From assembly GCA_945910925.1 (NCBI GenBank), contig CAMDZX010000002.1, positions 1 to 30,801 on the forward strand: DNA of 30,801 bases, written 5' to 3'. Under the pieces are notes generated by a model, which was not told where the DNA came from, did no database searches, and was given only the letters and a program-made list of their open reading frames with translations. The number at the start of each line of letters is the position of its first letter. Position 1 is the stretch's first letter. This stretch comes from an uncultured bacterium (GTDB taxonomy: Bacteria > Cyanobacteriota > Vampirovibrionia > Gastranaerophilales > Gastranaerophilaceae). Position numbers and translations under genes: made by a program. Below, one piece after another: positions 15,801 through 23,909 of this stretch.

Positions 15801-17228
15801 TTATCCCTTTTCATTCTCCAGTCTTTCTCTAATTCTCTTTTTGGTTGCAAATTCGGTATCGCCTGATATTATTCTCTTTGCAAGCATCATACCCGGGAGA
15901 ACAACACCCAATGCAATCATTGAGGATGCCATATTTGTTCTGATTGAATTTCTCTTGAGTTTTCTTACTCCATTGAAGAATGTATCAATATCTTCACCTG
16001 ATGCCTTAAACTGATTATAAAGTTTTTTGATATTGTTATGAGTTTCTCTCATTACATCCATATCAATATACTTTCTTGTGTCAATCTTTCCTGTATCAAT
16101 TTTCTTTTTGAAGAAGCCTAAAATACCTTTTTCTCTGACTTTGTAGGTTTCAATAATATCAGATTTTTTTGCAGCTTTAATAACAGCATTATCAGGATTG
16201 TTATGTATATATTCATATAATTGAGCATCCTTAACCATTTGCTCTGCAGATTTTTTAGGCGGATTAAAGAAATCTTTAACACTCTGTATAATTCCTTTTT
16301 TCTTCGGAACTTCCACAGTGTATTCAGGGAACGCATTCAAGCTGTTTTCAATTTCTCCCGTTTTGAACAACTGTTTAAATTTATCGTCCTCTAAAACTCT
16401 TGAATCCAACTCAATAGACTTGTGATGTTTTGTATCTGCTCTGTGGTTCATATCATCTTGAATTTTTTGTCCGAGATAATACATAAAGAATAAGAACCCG
16501 CCCTCTTTTATTACATATCCTGCAAACTCTTGCGGATCTCTGGATTTGGCAAGTCTTTGGGTAGTTATACCGCCATCCAGAACGTACATGTTTTTGACAG
16601 GGTCTAATATAAAGTCACTAAGCCCTCCCTTGAATGAAAGGTTATTATTATGTTGCTTGAGAGAAGAAAATACGGTATTTTGATTATTCTTCTTATTTAC
16701 AAATTTTTGATTCATCGCTTGAACCATTTTTTCTTTTCTTCTCATTTCTTCTTTAATTTTATTTTCGAGTTTTTTCTCTGTATATTTTTGTTTCATATCC
16801 GTCAGGATATCATAAGATGCCAGAGCCAAAACTGTTGCAGTTGCAACTTTTGCAAAGTTTAATGCTCTGAAATTCTTTGGATTTTTACCGATTTTTGCAA
16901 TATTATCTGCTATTTCTTTTGTCGGGGCATATTTCTTTGTTTTTTCAAAAATATCTTTGTTTTCTAAGTTTCTGATATCATACTTAGGATCATATTTTGC
17001 CAATTTAAATACTGTTTTATCAATAATTTTTTTAGAAATAGGAATCCCGCCCAACCATATAGCTTCTGTTCCTACTTCATCAATAAATCTGTCTTGTGCT
17101 TCTTCCTTCTTACCTGTGACATAAGATGCGGTTGTCAAACCTAAACAATTAGCTCCGTCTTTTACACCTAACGGAACGAGAGATTTGGGATTTCCCAATA
17201 CTGAATATATTTTTGCTATTGATACCAT
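15801..17228 (-). CDS. Unknown protein with apparent internal duplication
   Basis: Predicted 475 residues; AAGGA lies about 8 bases before the ATG. The two halves look alike in order. The first has 'VGTEAIWLGGIPISKKIIDK', a basic stretch, then a hydrophobic segment near 'NFAKVATATVLALASYDIL' and a charged helix. The second has 'VIKEGGFLFFMYYLGQKIQDD', a basic stretch, then 'TNMASSMIALGVVLPGMMLAK' and a charged helix. Between the halves stands 'LSFKGGLSDF' (about residue 197), a motif seen near the N-terminus of the protein at 1079. Up to four hydrophobic segments suggest membrane association. No family recognised. A 29-codon ORF and an attenuator-like leader lie directly upstream. Confidence 0.75.
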   Translation of the reverse strand: MVSIAKIYSVLGNPKSLVPLGVKDGANCLGLTTASYVTGKKEEAQDRFIDEVGTEAIWLGGIPISKKIIDKTVFKLAKYDPKYDIRNLENKDIFEKTKKYAPTKEIADNIAKIGKNPKNFRALNFAKVATATVLALASYDILTDMKQKYTEKKLENKIKEEMRRKEKMVQAMNQKFVNKKNNQNTVFSSLKQHNNNLSFKGGLSDFILDPVKNMYVLDGGITTQRLAKSRDPQEFAGYVIKEGGFLFFMYYLGQKIQDDMNHRADTKHHKSIELDSRVLEDDKFKQLFKTGEIENSLNAFPEYTVEVPKKKGIIQSVKDFFNPPKKSAEQMVKDAQLYEYIHNNPDNAVIKAAKKSDIIETYKVREKGILGFFKKKIDTGKIDTRKYIDMDVMRETHNNIKKLYNQFKASGEDIDTFFNGVRKLKRNSIRTNMASSMIALGVVLPGMMLAKRIISGDTEFATKKRIRERLENEKG

Positions 17229-17256
17229 TTATTTTTCCTTACTATATTAGCTTGTA

Positions 17257-17346
17257 TTACAAGCCCCAAATTAAGTTCATAAGTTCGACGATTGGAGCGT
17301 TCGCCTTTATAGTAGTTCTTCGTCGTATATTCATAACTATATTCAT
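17257..17346 (-). CDS. Small ORF of 29 codons with excellent ribosome binding site
   Basis: This frame opens with ATG at 17346, preceded by GGAAGG exactly 8 bases away, and ends in TAA at 17257. That is 28 bases before the start of the 475-residue protein gene. The peptide starts 'MNIVMNIRRRTTIK' and ends 'IVELMNLIWGL': a basic N-terminal half and a hydrophobic C-terminal half, like a small membrane-binding peptide or a leader peptide. Its own second Met is also in frame. Too short for any family recognition. The strong ribosome site and the position argue for real translation. Confidence 0.5.
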   Translation of the reverse strand: MNIVMNIRRRTTIKANAPIVELMNLIWGL

Positions 17347-17426
17347 GTAATTAACCTTCCTTTTCTTTTAAGTTGCTTAAAAATAAAAATTGACTGATTT
17401 TAAGCTAAAATTTAATAAAATTTTAC

Positions 17427-17517
17427 AAAAAAAACAGACCCTGTAAGGTCTTGTTTTTATTAGTATACAAAATCAGATGTTTTTAATAAAAACAAGCCTC
17501 AAGTTCTATATACTAAT
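17427..17517 (-). promoter_or_regulatory. Attenuator-like set of exclusive hairpins
   Basis: Three pairings overlap, given here in plus-strand coordinates. ATTAGTATA (17459-17467) pairs with TATACTAAT (17509-17517). CTTGTTTTTATTA (17450-17462) pairs with TAATAAAAACAAG (17484-17496) over 13 perfect bp. AAAACAGACC (17431-17440) pairs with GGTCTTGTTTT (17447-17457) with one bulge. On the minus strand the last hairpin runs into eight T residues, a good terminator, and the second would destroy it. An ATG-initiated 12-codon frame ('MIKNLRRLVYRT') overlaps the first arm on that strand. The target would be the small ORF and the gene at 15801. Confidence 0.5.
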
Positions 17518-17592
17518 CGTCGTAAATTCTTAATCATAATAAAAGAGTACATAAAAAAAATTGTTTTGTAAAGTATTATTCGAGCGTTCCAC

Positions 17593-17621
17593 TTGACATT
17601 TACTTATATCTTACATAACAT
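17593..17621 (+). promoter_or_regulatory. tRNA-Cys promoter
   Basis: A perfect TTGACA (17593-17598), a 17-base spacer and TAACAT (17616-17621) lie 12 bases before the tRNA. This is the strongest sigma-70-type promoter in the window. Confidence 0.8.
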
Positions 17622-17633
17622 GGTAAAGTAAAC

Positions 17634-17705
17634 GGCGACATGGCCAAGTGGTAAGGCAGAAGCCTGCAAAGCTTTTATTCCCCAGTTCGAATCTGGGTGT
17701 CGCCT
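17634..17705 (+). tRNA. tRNA-Cys (anticodon GCA)
   Basis: The acceptor stem GGCGACA pairs with TGTCGCC. The D arm (GGCCAAGTGGTAAGGC), the anticodon loop CTGCAAA with GCA at 17666-17668, and the T arm (CCCAG TTCGAAT CTGGG) are all complete. The discriminator base is U, as required for cysteine. The 3' CCA is not encoded, so a CCA-adding enzyme must supply it. A T run at 17705-17710 follows directly and probably ends transcription. Confidence 0.95.
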
Positions 17706-17723
17706 TTTTTATTTACTCTACCG

Positions 17724-17752
17724 TTGAAAAAAACACGATTGTGAACTAAAAT
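17724..17752 (+). promoter_or_regulatory. Promoter placed for a leaderless mRNA
   Basis: TTGAAA (17724-17729), a 17-base spacer and TAAAAT (17747-17752), then six bases (ATTGTT) and the ATG at 17759. The expected first transcribed base is the A of the start codon. No Shine-Dalgarno is present. Confidence 0.6.
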
Positions 17753-17758
17753 ATTGTT

Positions 17759-18487
17759 ATGAAAAAGCTGTTAGTGTTTATTTTTTTTCTGATGTTTATA
17801 CAGTTACCTGCAATATGTAACACGGATGATATTGAGGAAAATTCAATTATAAACAACCCTCAAGTTATTAAACCCTTAGAAGGCGGTGTTACTTATGATG
17901 AGGATTCTGCAATATATTTGGACAAATCCATAGAACGTCCGGCGCTTAACATTAAACCCAAAAATACATTGATTCCTGTTTATACTCCAACATTCGCCGA
18001 TACAAGAATAAGGGACAGAAGTGCTTTGGCAACCTCCTCCAAACTTACGGGTGATGAATACTATATTGCACCTATTTTTAATTATGTAGCCGAGCAAGCA
18101 GGAAATTTTTCATACGGAACATATTACGGCGCATCCATGGATAGTGCGCAAATGACGTATTCTACCAGTATGTTTACCAGATATGACGGGAATAAATATG
18201 CTTTAACAGGTTCAATAAGTACAAATACACAGTCTATTGACGGTTCATATCAGAGTATGTTGGGAATCGCTCCCGAATTAAAACTGACAAAATCATTAGC
18301 ACTGCGAGATACAGTTAAAACATACATGGGTGTTCCAATTAAAAAGAACTCTATATCTTTGATTTATACTCCGCATCTAAAAAAATACATTGATAGTCTA
18401 AGGTTTGAACTGGGACTTTCACAAACATTTTATGAAAGCGGATACAGTAATGCTTCTGTTGAATTTTCGACGAAATTTAAGTTGTAA
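17759..18487 (+). CDS. Exported protein, possibly outer-membrane beta-barrel
   Basis: Predicted 242 residues. The N-terminus 'MKKLLVFIFFLMFIQLPAIC' is a signal peptide; the cysteine near its end could be the cut site of either a lipoprotein or an ordinary signal, and the context is not a clear lipobox. The mature part has a polar N-terminal region, and then from about residue 100 alternating short strands with Tyr, Ser and Thr ('NFSYGTYYGASMDSAQMTYS', 'KYALTGSISTNTQSIDGSY', 'NSISLIYTPHLK'). It ends in 'NASVEFSTKFKL', which resembles the last strand of a small barrel. It is the first gene after tRNA-Cys, and the promoter fits a leaderless transcript. No family recognised. Confidence 0.7.
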   Translation: MKKLLVFIFFLMFIQLPAICNTDDIEENSIINNPQVIKPLEGGVTYDEDSAIYLDKSIERPALNIKPKNTLIPVYTPTFADTRIRDRSALATSSKLTGDEYYIAPIFNYVAEQAGNFSYGTYYGASMDSAQMTYSTSMFTRYDGNKYALTGSISTNTQSIDGSYQSMLGIAPELKLTKSLALRDTVKTYMGVPIKKNSISLIYTPHLKKYIDSLRFELGLSQTFYESGYSNASVEFSTKFKL

Positions 18488-18510
18488 TAAAATAAAAATA
18501 CATATATAAT
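18482..18510 (+). promoter_or_regulatory. Promoter overlapping the upstream stop codon
   Basis: TTGTAA (18482-18487), whose last three bases are the TAA stop of the preceding gene, a 17-base spacer, and TATAAT (18505-18510). Transcription should begin around 18517, only about five bases before the ATG at 18522, and no ribosome binding site is present. Confidence 0.6.
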
Positions 18511-18521
18511 TATTGTGTGTT

Positions 18522-18944
18522 ATGAAAAAAAGCAAACAAAAAAACAAAAAATTAGCTGCAATTGCGAAACAAAGAACTGAGAAACGACAACACCATACTC
18601 AGTTTTATTATTCTTTTTTGACAATAATACTCCTTCTGTGTCTTGCACAAATATCTTTCAGCGCAATTTTGAATATATCTAAAATAATTTCATACAGACA
18701 AAAAATAGCCACAATTGCAAAAACGGAAGAAGAAGCAGAATTAAGAAATGCAGAGTTAAAAAAAGATATAAAGAATTTCTCATCCATTGCAACTCTTGAA
18801 TCTATCGCAAGAAATAACCTTAAAATGGCAAGCAAAGATGAGGTCTTGATTCTTGTAAATTCCAAAAATGAAGCACCACCTAAAAAGAAACATTTATTAA
18901 ACAGCAAAAAAGAGAAAACTCACAATGAAACAATTAATGATTGA
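18522..18944 (+). CDS. DivIC/FtsL-like cell division protein
   Basis: Predicted 140 residues: a strongly basic cytoplasmic N-terminus (about 25 residues), one membrane segment 'YSFLTIILLLCLAQISFSAI', then a short extracytoplasmic coiled coil ('KTEEEAELRNAELKKDI'). The segment 'LESIARNNLKMASKDEVLILV' matches the end of septum-formation initiator (DivIC/FtsB/FtsL) proteins. These small bitopic proteins link the divisome's early and late parts and activate septal peptidoglycan synthesis. The start at 18522 is the only ATG near the strong promoter. Its last 20 bases overlap the next gene, so the two are translationally linked. Whether it is the FtsB/DivIC or the FtsL type cannot be decided. Confidence 0.72.
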   Translation: MKKSKQKNKKLAAIAKQRTEKRQHHTQFYYSFLTIILLLCLAQISFSAILNISKIISYRQKIATIAKTEEEAELRNAELKKDIKNFSSIATLESIARNNLKMASKDEVLILVNSKNEAPPKKKHLLNSKKEKTHNETIND

Positions 18945-20469
18945 AGCATTTGACCTGAAACAAAAAGGGTATTACAAGCAGGCTATTGAAATTTTTTATA
19001 AACTTCTTGCAAAAGAAAATGAAAATATTGAAATACTTTCCGAGCTTGGAGAGTTGTATTTGTTGTTAAAAAACTATGACCGTTCTTTGCATTATATTGA
19101 CAAGGCTCTGGAAATAGATTCAAATCACATAAACAGTCTTAAAGTATTACGCAGAATTTATACGGAAAAACAAGATTATGAACAAGCCTCAAAAACAGCT
19201 AATAAAATATATGTATTAACAGATAATCAGGATGACTTGTATGAATTTTTAAAACTTTTAAATATACGCAAAAAATATAACGAAGCGACAGGATTTACGG
19301 ATTTTATTAATTCGTATAATGTTGCAACAGAGATTGCATATTCGTATTACAAACTCGGCAAATATGATGATGCAATAAATATTTTGGCTAACATAAATCC
19401 GACAACAGACACCAAACATTTAGATTTGTTGTGTAAAATATATTTTGAAACAAAAGAAATTAACAAAGCAAAAGAGGTCTTGGCAAAATTGGAAAATAAT
19501 AACAACACAAATGATATTCAAATACTAAACTATATGGGATTAGCAAAGCTGGATGAATTAGAACTTGATAGTGCCGTTTCATACTTCCAAAAAGCAGTAG
19601 AGGCAGCACCGCAAAATGATTCATATAATTTCAATCTCGGACAGGCATATTTCTTGAAAGGTTGGTTTGACGAGGCAAAGAAGTATTTTGTTCAGGCAAT
19701 ATGTCTCAATCCTGCAAATTTGAATTATAAATATTCTCTCGGATACACATTATACAGAGAGGGTGATTACAAGAACGCTCTTACTCATTTGAATACTGAT
19801 TTAACGGAAGCCAAAGTACTCAAAATGCTTATCAAGTTCAAAATGGGCGACCTTGCAACGGCTAAAACAGAGCTTGAAAAATTGTTGTCGGAAAACCCTG
19901 AAAATGAAACAATAACATTTGCTCTCGCACAGATTTATTTTGAACTTGAGCTTTATAAATTATCACTTGATATGATAAAAAGAACAATAAATATCAATCA
20001 AAACTCGTTTGAATACAAGTCATTTTTGTGTAAATTACTGCTTAAAACGGGAAAAATTGACGACGCAAAATTCGAAATTAAAGAATTGAATACCAAATAT
20101 CCTAACTATTACTATGCAAAAGTGCTTATGGCAGAGTATTTTTATGATAAACAGGATTATGACTCATTGTTCAACACTGCACAAGAGCTTATTGAATTGG
20201 ATTTGAACCAATATGAAGGATATTATTATAATGCACTTGCACTTTTAGAAAAGAATGATATCAGCTTTGCAATAGAAAGTCTGAAAAAAGCGATAACTCT
20301 TGATGTAAACAATGCCGCTCTTTATGTAAAAATGGCTGAAATATATCAAGCTATGGGAGAATATGAAAACGCTTTTGCATATATCAAAGAAGCAAGTGAT
20401 ATTGATAAATCCGCAAGAAATCAGGAATTATATATGCAACTTGCATCAATTCTCAGAAAACAAAAATAA
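18925..20469 (+). CDS. Tetratricopeptide-repeat protein
   Basis: Predicted 514 residues made almost wholly of TPR helices: about 13 degenerate 34-residue repeats, clearest in 'AIEIFYKLLAKENENIEIL', 'SYFQKAVEAAPQNDSYNFNL', 'YFVQAICLNPANLNYKYSLG' and 'SLKKAITLDVNNAALYVKMA'. No signal peptide or membrane segment is visible, so it is a cytosolic protein-interaction scaffold. The start overlaps the divIC-like gene by 20 bases; an alternative ATG lies at 18937. Being co-translated with a division protein, it may serve envelope or division functions, but that is only inference from position. Confidence 0.88.
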   Translation: MKQLMIEAFDLKQKGYYKQAIEIFYKLLAKENENIEILSELGELYLLLKNYDRSLHYIDKALEIDSNHINSLKVLRRIYTEKQDYEQASKTANKIYVLTDNQDDLYEFLKLLNIRKKYNEATGFTDFINSYNVATEIAYSYYKLGKYDDAINILANINPTTDTKHLDLLCKIYFETKEINKAKEVLAKLENNNNTNDIQILNYMGLAKLDELELDSAVSYFQKAVEAAPQNDSYNFNLGQAYFLKGWFDEAKKYFVQAICLNPANLNYKYSLGYTLYREGDYKNALTHLNTDLTEAKVLKMLIKFKMGDLATAKTELEKLLSENPENETITFALAQIYFELELYKLSLDMIKRTININQNSFEYKSFLCKLLLKTGKIDDAKFEIKELNTKYPNYYYAKVLMAEYFYDKQDYDSLFNTAQELIELDLNQYEGYYYNALALLEKNDISFAIESLKKAITLDVNNAALYVKMAEIYQAMGEYENAFAYIKEASDIDKSARNQELYMQLASILRKQK

Positions 20470-20494
20470 AATTTGTTTGCTGAATTTTCTTTAT

Positions 20495-22570
20495 TTAAAT
20501 AGCGTAATTGTATTCTTTTTTTATCATTTCGGACAACATATCCGCATTACCTATATAAATACAGAACTCTGCTTGGTTTTCGCCAAGTTGTTTAAGGTCA
20601 TTGAGTTTTATCGGCGGGCCTGCCGGTGTTGTTCTTGCAGGGTTTTTAGGGTTTGAAAGAATATCGGTTGAACGCAATATACAAATACCCAATTCTTTTC
20701 CTCTAACTTCATACTGCGTAAGCCCTTTGGTCACAACTCCTACACCGTTTGCCCATATTCCTCTTTGCATCGGTGCGGTGTTATTTCGTGCTTCCAATCC
20801 TTTTGTTTTCGGTAAATTCTTTCTGATTTCATAATCAGGTTCAAAATCACGCTCTACAATAAGATTTGTATCTTCTAAAAAGGTTTTATAAATTTTTTCG
20901 TTGGTATCAATAACTGCCTGCAAGTTATGGTTTGTATACGTATTTACCCAATCAACCTTGAATTTAATCATTTCTGACTGAGTATCAAGCTCTGCCGTAA
21001 TATTTAGAATATCTCCAACATCTGCCTGAAAACAAATTGCAGAACGGATATCACCCGTATACAAAACTTTTGACCCGATTATTTTTGCAATTCTTCCGCT
21101 ATCATTTTCATCGGGACCTTCGTTATAACTGTCGCCATAATCTTTGAAATCCACAAACTTTATCTCATAATTTCCGACCATAATCTTGTTATTTTCAAGC
21201 GAAAGAAATATTTTTGAGTTTCCGATACACTTATCCGATACAAAAACATCCGTCGGGGTATCAGCAGGAATAATCTTGTTTCCTTTTGCAAAACCCAAAT
21301 ACGTATAAATATTACAATAATCCTCTGTAATGGGAACTCTCAAGGTGTTTGTCAGAAGTTTTTTTTCAAATCCTGTTTCGGTTTCCAAAAGCTGATAATT
21401 TTCAAATTTTCGGCAAGATTTGAATTTTACCACTCCTTCATAGTTGTCTAAATTAATTATTTCGTTATCTTGGATATCGTATTTAAACTTTATCTCATCA
21501 ATTATTGTGTTTGCAATCTGTTGTATTTTTTTGTATCGAATAATATCTTCTCTATGAACATCATCAAGAGAACATCCGTATATTGAATCGTGCGCCTGGT
21601 TTTGGAGCAGAAATTTATAGGCATATTTAATCAATCTTTCATATTTTTCTGCTTCTTCTTTGAAGTGTAATCTCAACCTGTCCGCCTTATCAAGCAAATG
21701 CGAAGTCTCTATGTTCAAACGTTTTAAATCCAGCCTTGAAGAATAACTTCCTTGAAGCGTAAAGGTTTTGGAATTATCTCTCAATTCTCCTTTATAAACA
21801 AATTGTGAAAAGTTATCTTTGACCGAATTTATATAATCAAATATTGAACCTGTTACTATCTCATAATCATCAAGACGTTTGTTTATTTCAAAAACGGTTT
21901 CCATAATATTTTCCGATACACCCAAGTGGTCGCCGCCAATAGGCATAAGCAGAACATCACCCGAAAATTTCGCTATTTTATCAAGGTTTTCTTTTATGCA
22001 TTGAGCCTTTTTCTCAATATTCATATTTGCAGTTAAAAAATCATTGAAATAACCTCGTACAAGGTTTATGGAATTAATTTCAGACTCATTTCCTGCCCAA
22101 ACAAATTCCGACGGAATATCTCCGCATCCTCTCCACACAACCGTTGTATCTATACCGTATTCTTTCAGAATAGGAATAAGGTTAGGTGTGTGTCCGAATG
22201 TATCCGCAAAATATCCGACAAAATCTTCACATCCCATTTTTTTAGAGTACTCAAGTCCGATTTCTAAATTTTTGCGAACAGCCTTTTCATCCGTTAAAAA
22301 CTCATCAATCAAACAATAAAAAGGCCCGATAAACAGTTTTTTTTCTTTTATAAGCTGTTTTACGATATCCGTATTTTCGGGACGCATTTCAAGATAATCC
22401 TCTAAAGCAGAGGTTTGACCGTCAAAATAAAACGACGGAAGTTTACCTGTGATAAGCATTTCAAGAATATTATCAAATACCCGCAAGAGCCTCATTCTAA
22501 ACACTTCAAACTCTCTGTACCATTCTCTGTCCCAATGGGTATGAACGTATCCGATAACTTTCTTTTTCAT
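20495..22570 (-). CDS. GH38 family alpha-mannosidase
   Basis: Predicted 691 residues. The N-terminal catalytic domain is a GH38 retaining alpha-mannosidase. It carries 'HTHWDREW' (residues 10-17; His12 and Asp14 as likely zinc ligands), 'YFADTFGH' (120-127) with Asp123 as expected nucleophile, and 'NQAHDSIYGCS' with the further zinc-ligand His. The C-terminal beta-rich half ('FKVDWVNTYTNHNLQAVIDT') fits the family. No signal peptide, so it works in the cytosol, perhaps on imported or stored mannosides; members include mannosylglycerate-type hydrolases. It is shorter than the 850-1000 residues common in the family. Its ATG follows the purA stop after 5 bases, and its ribosome site AAAGGA lies inside the purA end. 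Confidence 0.88.
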   Translation of the reverse strand: MKKKVIGYVHTHWDREWYREFEVFRMRLLRVFDNILEMLITGKLPSFYFDGQTSALEDYLEMRPENTDIVKQLIKEKKLFIGPFYCLIDEFLTDEKAVRKNLEIGLEYSKKMGCEDFVGYFADTFGHTPNLIPILKEYGIDTTVVWRGCGDIPSEFVWAGNESEINSINLVRGYFNDFLTANMNIEKKAQCIKENLDKIAKFSGDVLLMPIGGDHLGVSENIMETVFEINKRLDDYEIVTGSIFDYINSVKDNFSQFVYKGELRDNSKTFTLQGSYSSRLDLKRLNIETSHLLDKADRLRLHFKEEAEKYERLIKYAYKFLLQNQAHDSIYGCSLDDVHREDIIRYKKIQQIANTIIDEIKFKYDIQDNEIINLDNYEGVVKFKSCRKFENYQLLETETGFEKKLLTNTLRVPITEDYCNIYTYLGFAKGNKIIPADTPTDVFVSDKCIGNSKIFLSLENNKIMVGNYEIKFVDFKDYGDSYNEGPDENDSGRIAKIIGSKVLYTGDIRSAICFQADVGDILNITAELDTQSEMIKFKVDWVNTYTNHNLQAVIDTNEKIYKTFLEDTNLIVERDFEPDYEIRKNLPKTKGLEARNNTAPMQRGIWANGVGVVTKGLTQYEVRGKELGICILRSTDILSNPKNPARTTPAGPPIKLNDLKQLGENQAEFCIYIGNADMLSEMIKKEYNYAI

Positions 22571-22575
22571 GGTAA

Positions 22576-23853
22576 TTATCCTTTGAATATAGTTTGCTCT
22601 CTGTCAGGCCCTACACTCACGATTGAAATAGGACACTCAAGAAGTTCTTCTAATCTTGCAAGATATTTTTTCGCATTTTCAGGTAATTTATCATACTCTT
22701 TTATCCCTGTTATGTCTACACCCCATCCGGCATGTGTTTCATAAACAGGTTCAAGATATTTATGTATATATACATCTGTCGGATATGAAGTATAAATTTT
22801 CCCGTCACGTGTATCTTTGTATGCGATACATACTTTTATTTCGTCAAAAGAATCGAATACATCTATTTTTGTAAGTGCAATAGAAGTCAATCCGCCCACA
22901 AGTACGGCATACTTCATAATAACCGCATCAAACCAGCCGCAACGGCGCGGTCTGCCTGTTGTAACCCCGAACTCGTGTCCGATTTCACGTATCTTATCAC
23001 CTGTTGAATCTTTTAACTCGGTAACAAAAGGTCCTTCACCAACCCTTGTAACGTACGCTTTTGAAACCCCGATAACTTCATCAATCATTTTTGGCCCGTA
23101 ACCTGAACCTGTTGCAGCACCCCCGCCTATCGGACTTGAACTGGTAACAAAAGGATAAGTCCCGTAATCCACATCAAGCATCACACCTTGCGCACCCTCA
23201 AAAAGAATTGTATCGTTTCTGTGTTCTCTTAACAAATCCTGCCATTCAAAACAAACATACGGTTTAAATATCTGTGCATATTGTTCACACAGAGCCGTCA
23301 AACATTCTTTGGTATACGGTTCTAGTCCGTAAACTTTTTCAAGTTGTTTGTTTTTGAGAGGTAAAATTACGTCAAGTTTTTCGGACAATGCTTCAGGAGA
23401 ATACAAATCCTGTATTTTAAGTCCGATTCTTGCGTACTTATCCGTGTATGTAGGACCTATACCTTTTTTTGTTGTGCCGATTTTTCCTTTTCCGCTATGA
23501 GCTTCCGAATATCCGTCAATTTCTATATGATAAGGCATTGTAATTGATGCGAGCGGACTTATTTTCAAGTTAGAAACGTCAACACCATCTTCTATCAGTT
23601 CATTGATTTCTTTCGCAAAAGACTCGGGATGAATTACCGTACCCGAACCAATCATACAGATTTTATTTTTATAAAGAATACCCGACGGAATAAGATGGAA
23701 TTTGTGCGTTTTGTTGTTTGCAACTACCGTATGCCCCGCATTACATCCGCCTTGATAACGTATAATAACATCGGCTTTCTCTGCAAGCAAATCAGTAATC
23801 TTTGCTTTTCCTTCATCACCCCATTGCGCTCCGACAACAACCGTATTTTTCAT
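22576..23853 (-). CDS. purA: Adenylosuccinate synthetase
   Basis: First step from IMP to AMP: IMP + aspartate + GTP to adenylosuccinate + GDP + phosphate (EC 6.3.4.4), cytosol. The 425 residues match the usual length. Visible motifs are 'VVVGAQWGDEGKAK' at the N-terminus with the catalytic Asp, 'GCNAGHTVV' with the catalytic His, 'GTTKKGIGPTY', 'LFEGAQGVMLDVDYGTYPFVT' and 'TTGRPRRCGWFD'. The phosphate loop reads GDEGKAK where GDEGKGK is usual; the alanine is a small, probably tolerated change. GAGGAG lies 7 bases before the ATG. The GH38 gene is directly downstream. Confidence 0.97.
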   Translation of the reverse strand: MKNTVVVGAQWGDEGKAKITDLLAEKADVIIRYQGGCNAGHTVVANNKTHKFHLIPSGILYKNKICMIGSGTVIHPESFAKEINELIEDGVDVSNLKISPLASITMPYHIEIDGYSEAHSGKGKIGTTKKGIGPTYTDKYARIGLKIQDLYSPEALSEKLDVILPLKNKQLEKVYGLEPYTKECLTALCEQYAQIFKPYVCFEWQDLLREHRNDTILFEGAQGVMLDVDYGTYPFVTSSSPIGGGAATGSGYGPKMIDEVIGVSKAYVTRVGEGPFVTELKDSTGDKIREIGHEFGVTTGRPRRCGWFDAVIMKYAVLVGGLTSIALTKIDVFDSFDEIKVCIAYKDTRDGKIYTSYPTDVYIHKYLEPVYETHAGWGVDITGIKEYDKLPENAKKYLARLEELLECPISIVSVGPDREQTIFKG

Positions 23854-23870
23854 AATTTGCTCCTCAAACT

Positions 23871-23903
23871 AAAGAGAGGTTGAACTTTTGGCTCAACCTC
23901 TTT
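23871..23903 (-). terminator. Hairpin between nfnA-like gene and purA
   Basis: AGAGGTTGA and TCAACCTCT form a stem with a short loop just after the stop of the NfnA-like gene. On the minus strand the tail CTCTCTTTAG is only weakly T-rich, and the purA ribosome site begins a few bases later. It may be a leaky terminator or a control hairpin of purA rather than a full stop. Confidence 0.6.
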
Positions 23904-23909
23904 GTATTT

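Noticed and set aside
17427..17517. Leader as a T-box riboswitch, given the nearby tRNA-Cys
   Set aside because: The conserved T-box bulge sequence is absent and the tRNA is transcribed in the opposite direction from its own promoter.
22576..23853. GDEGKAK in PurA as an inactivating change
   Set aside because: Catalytic Asp and His and all later motifs are intact, and Gly to Ala is mild.
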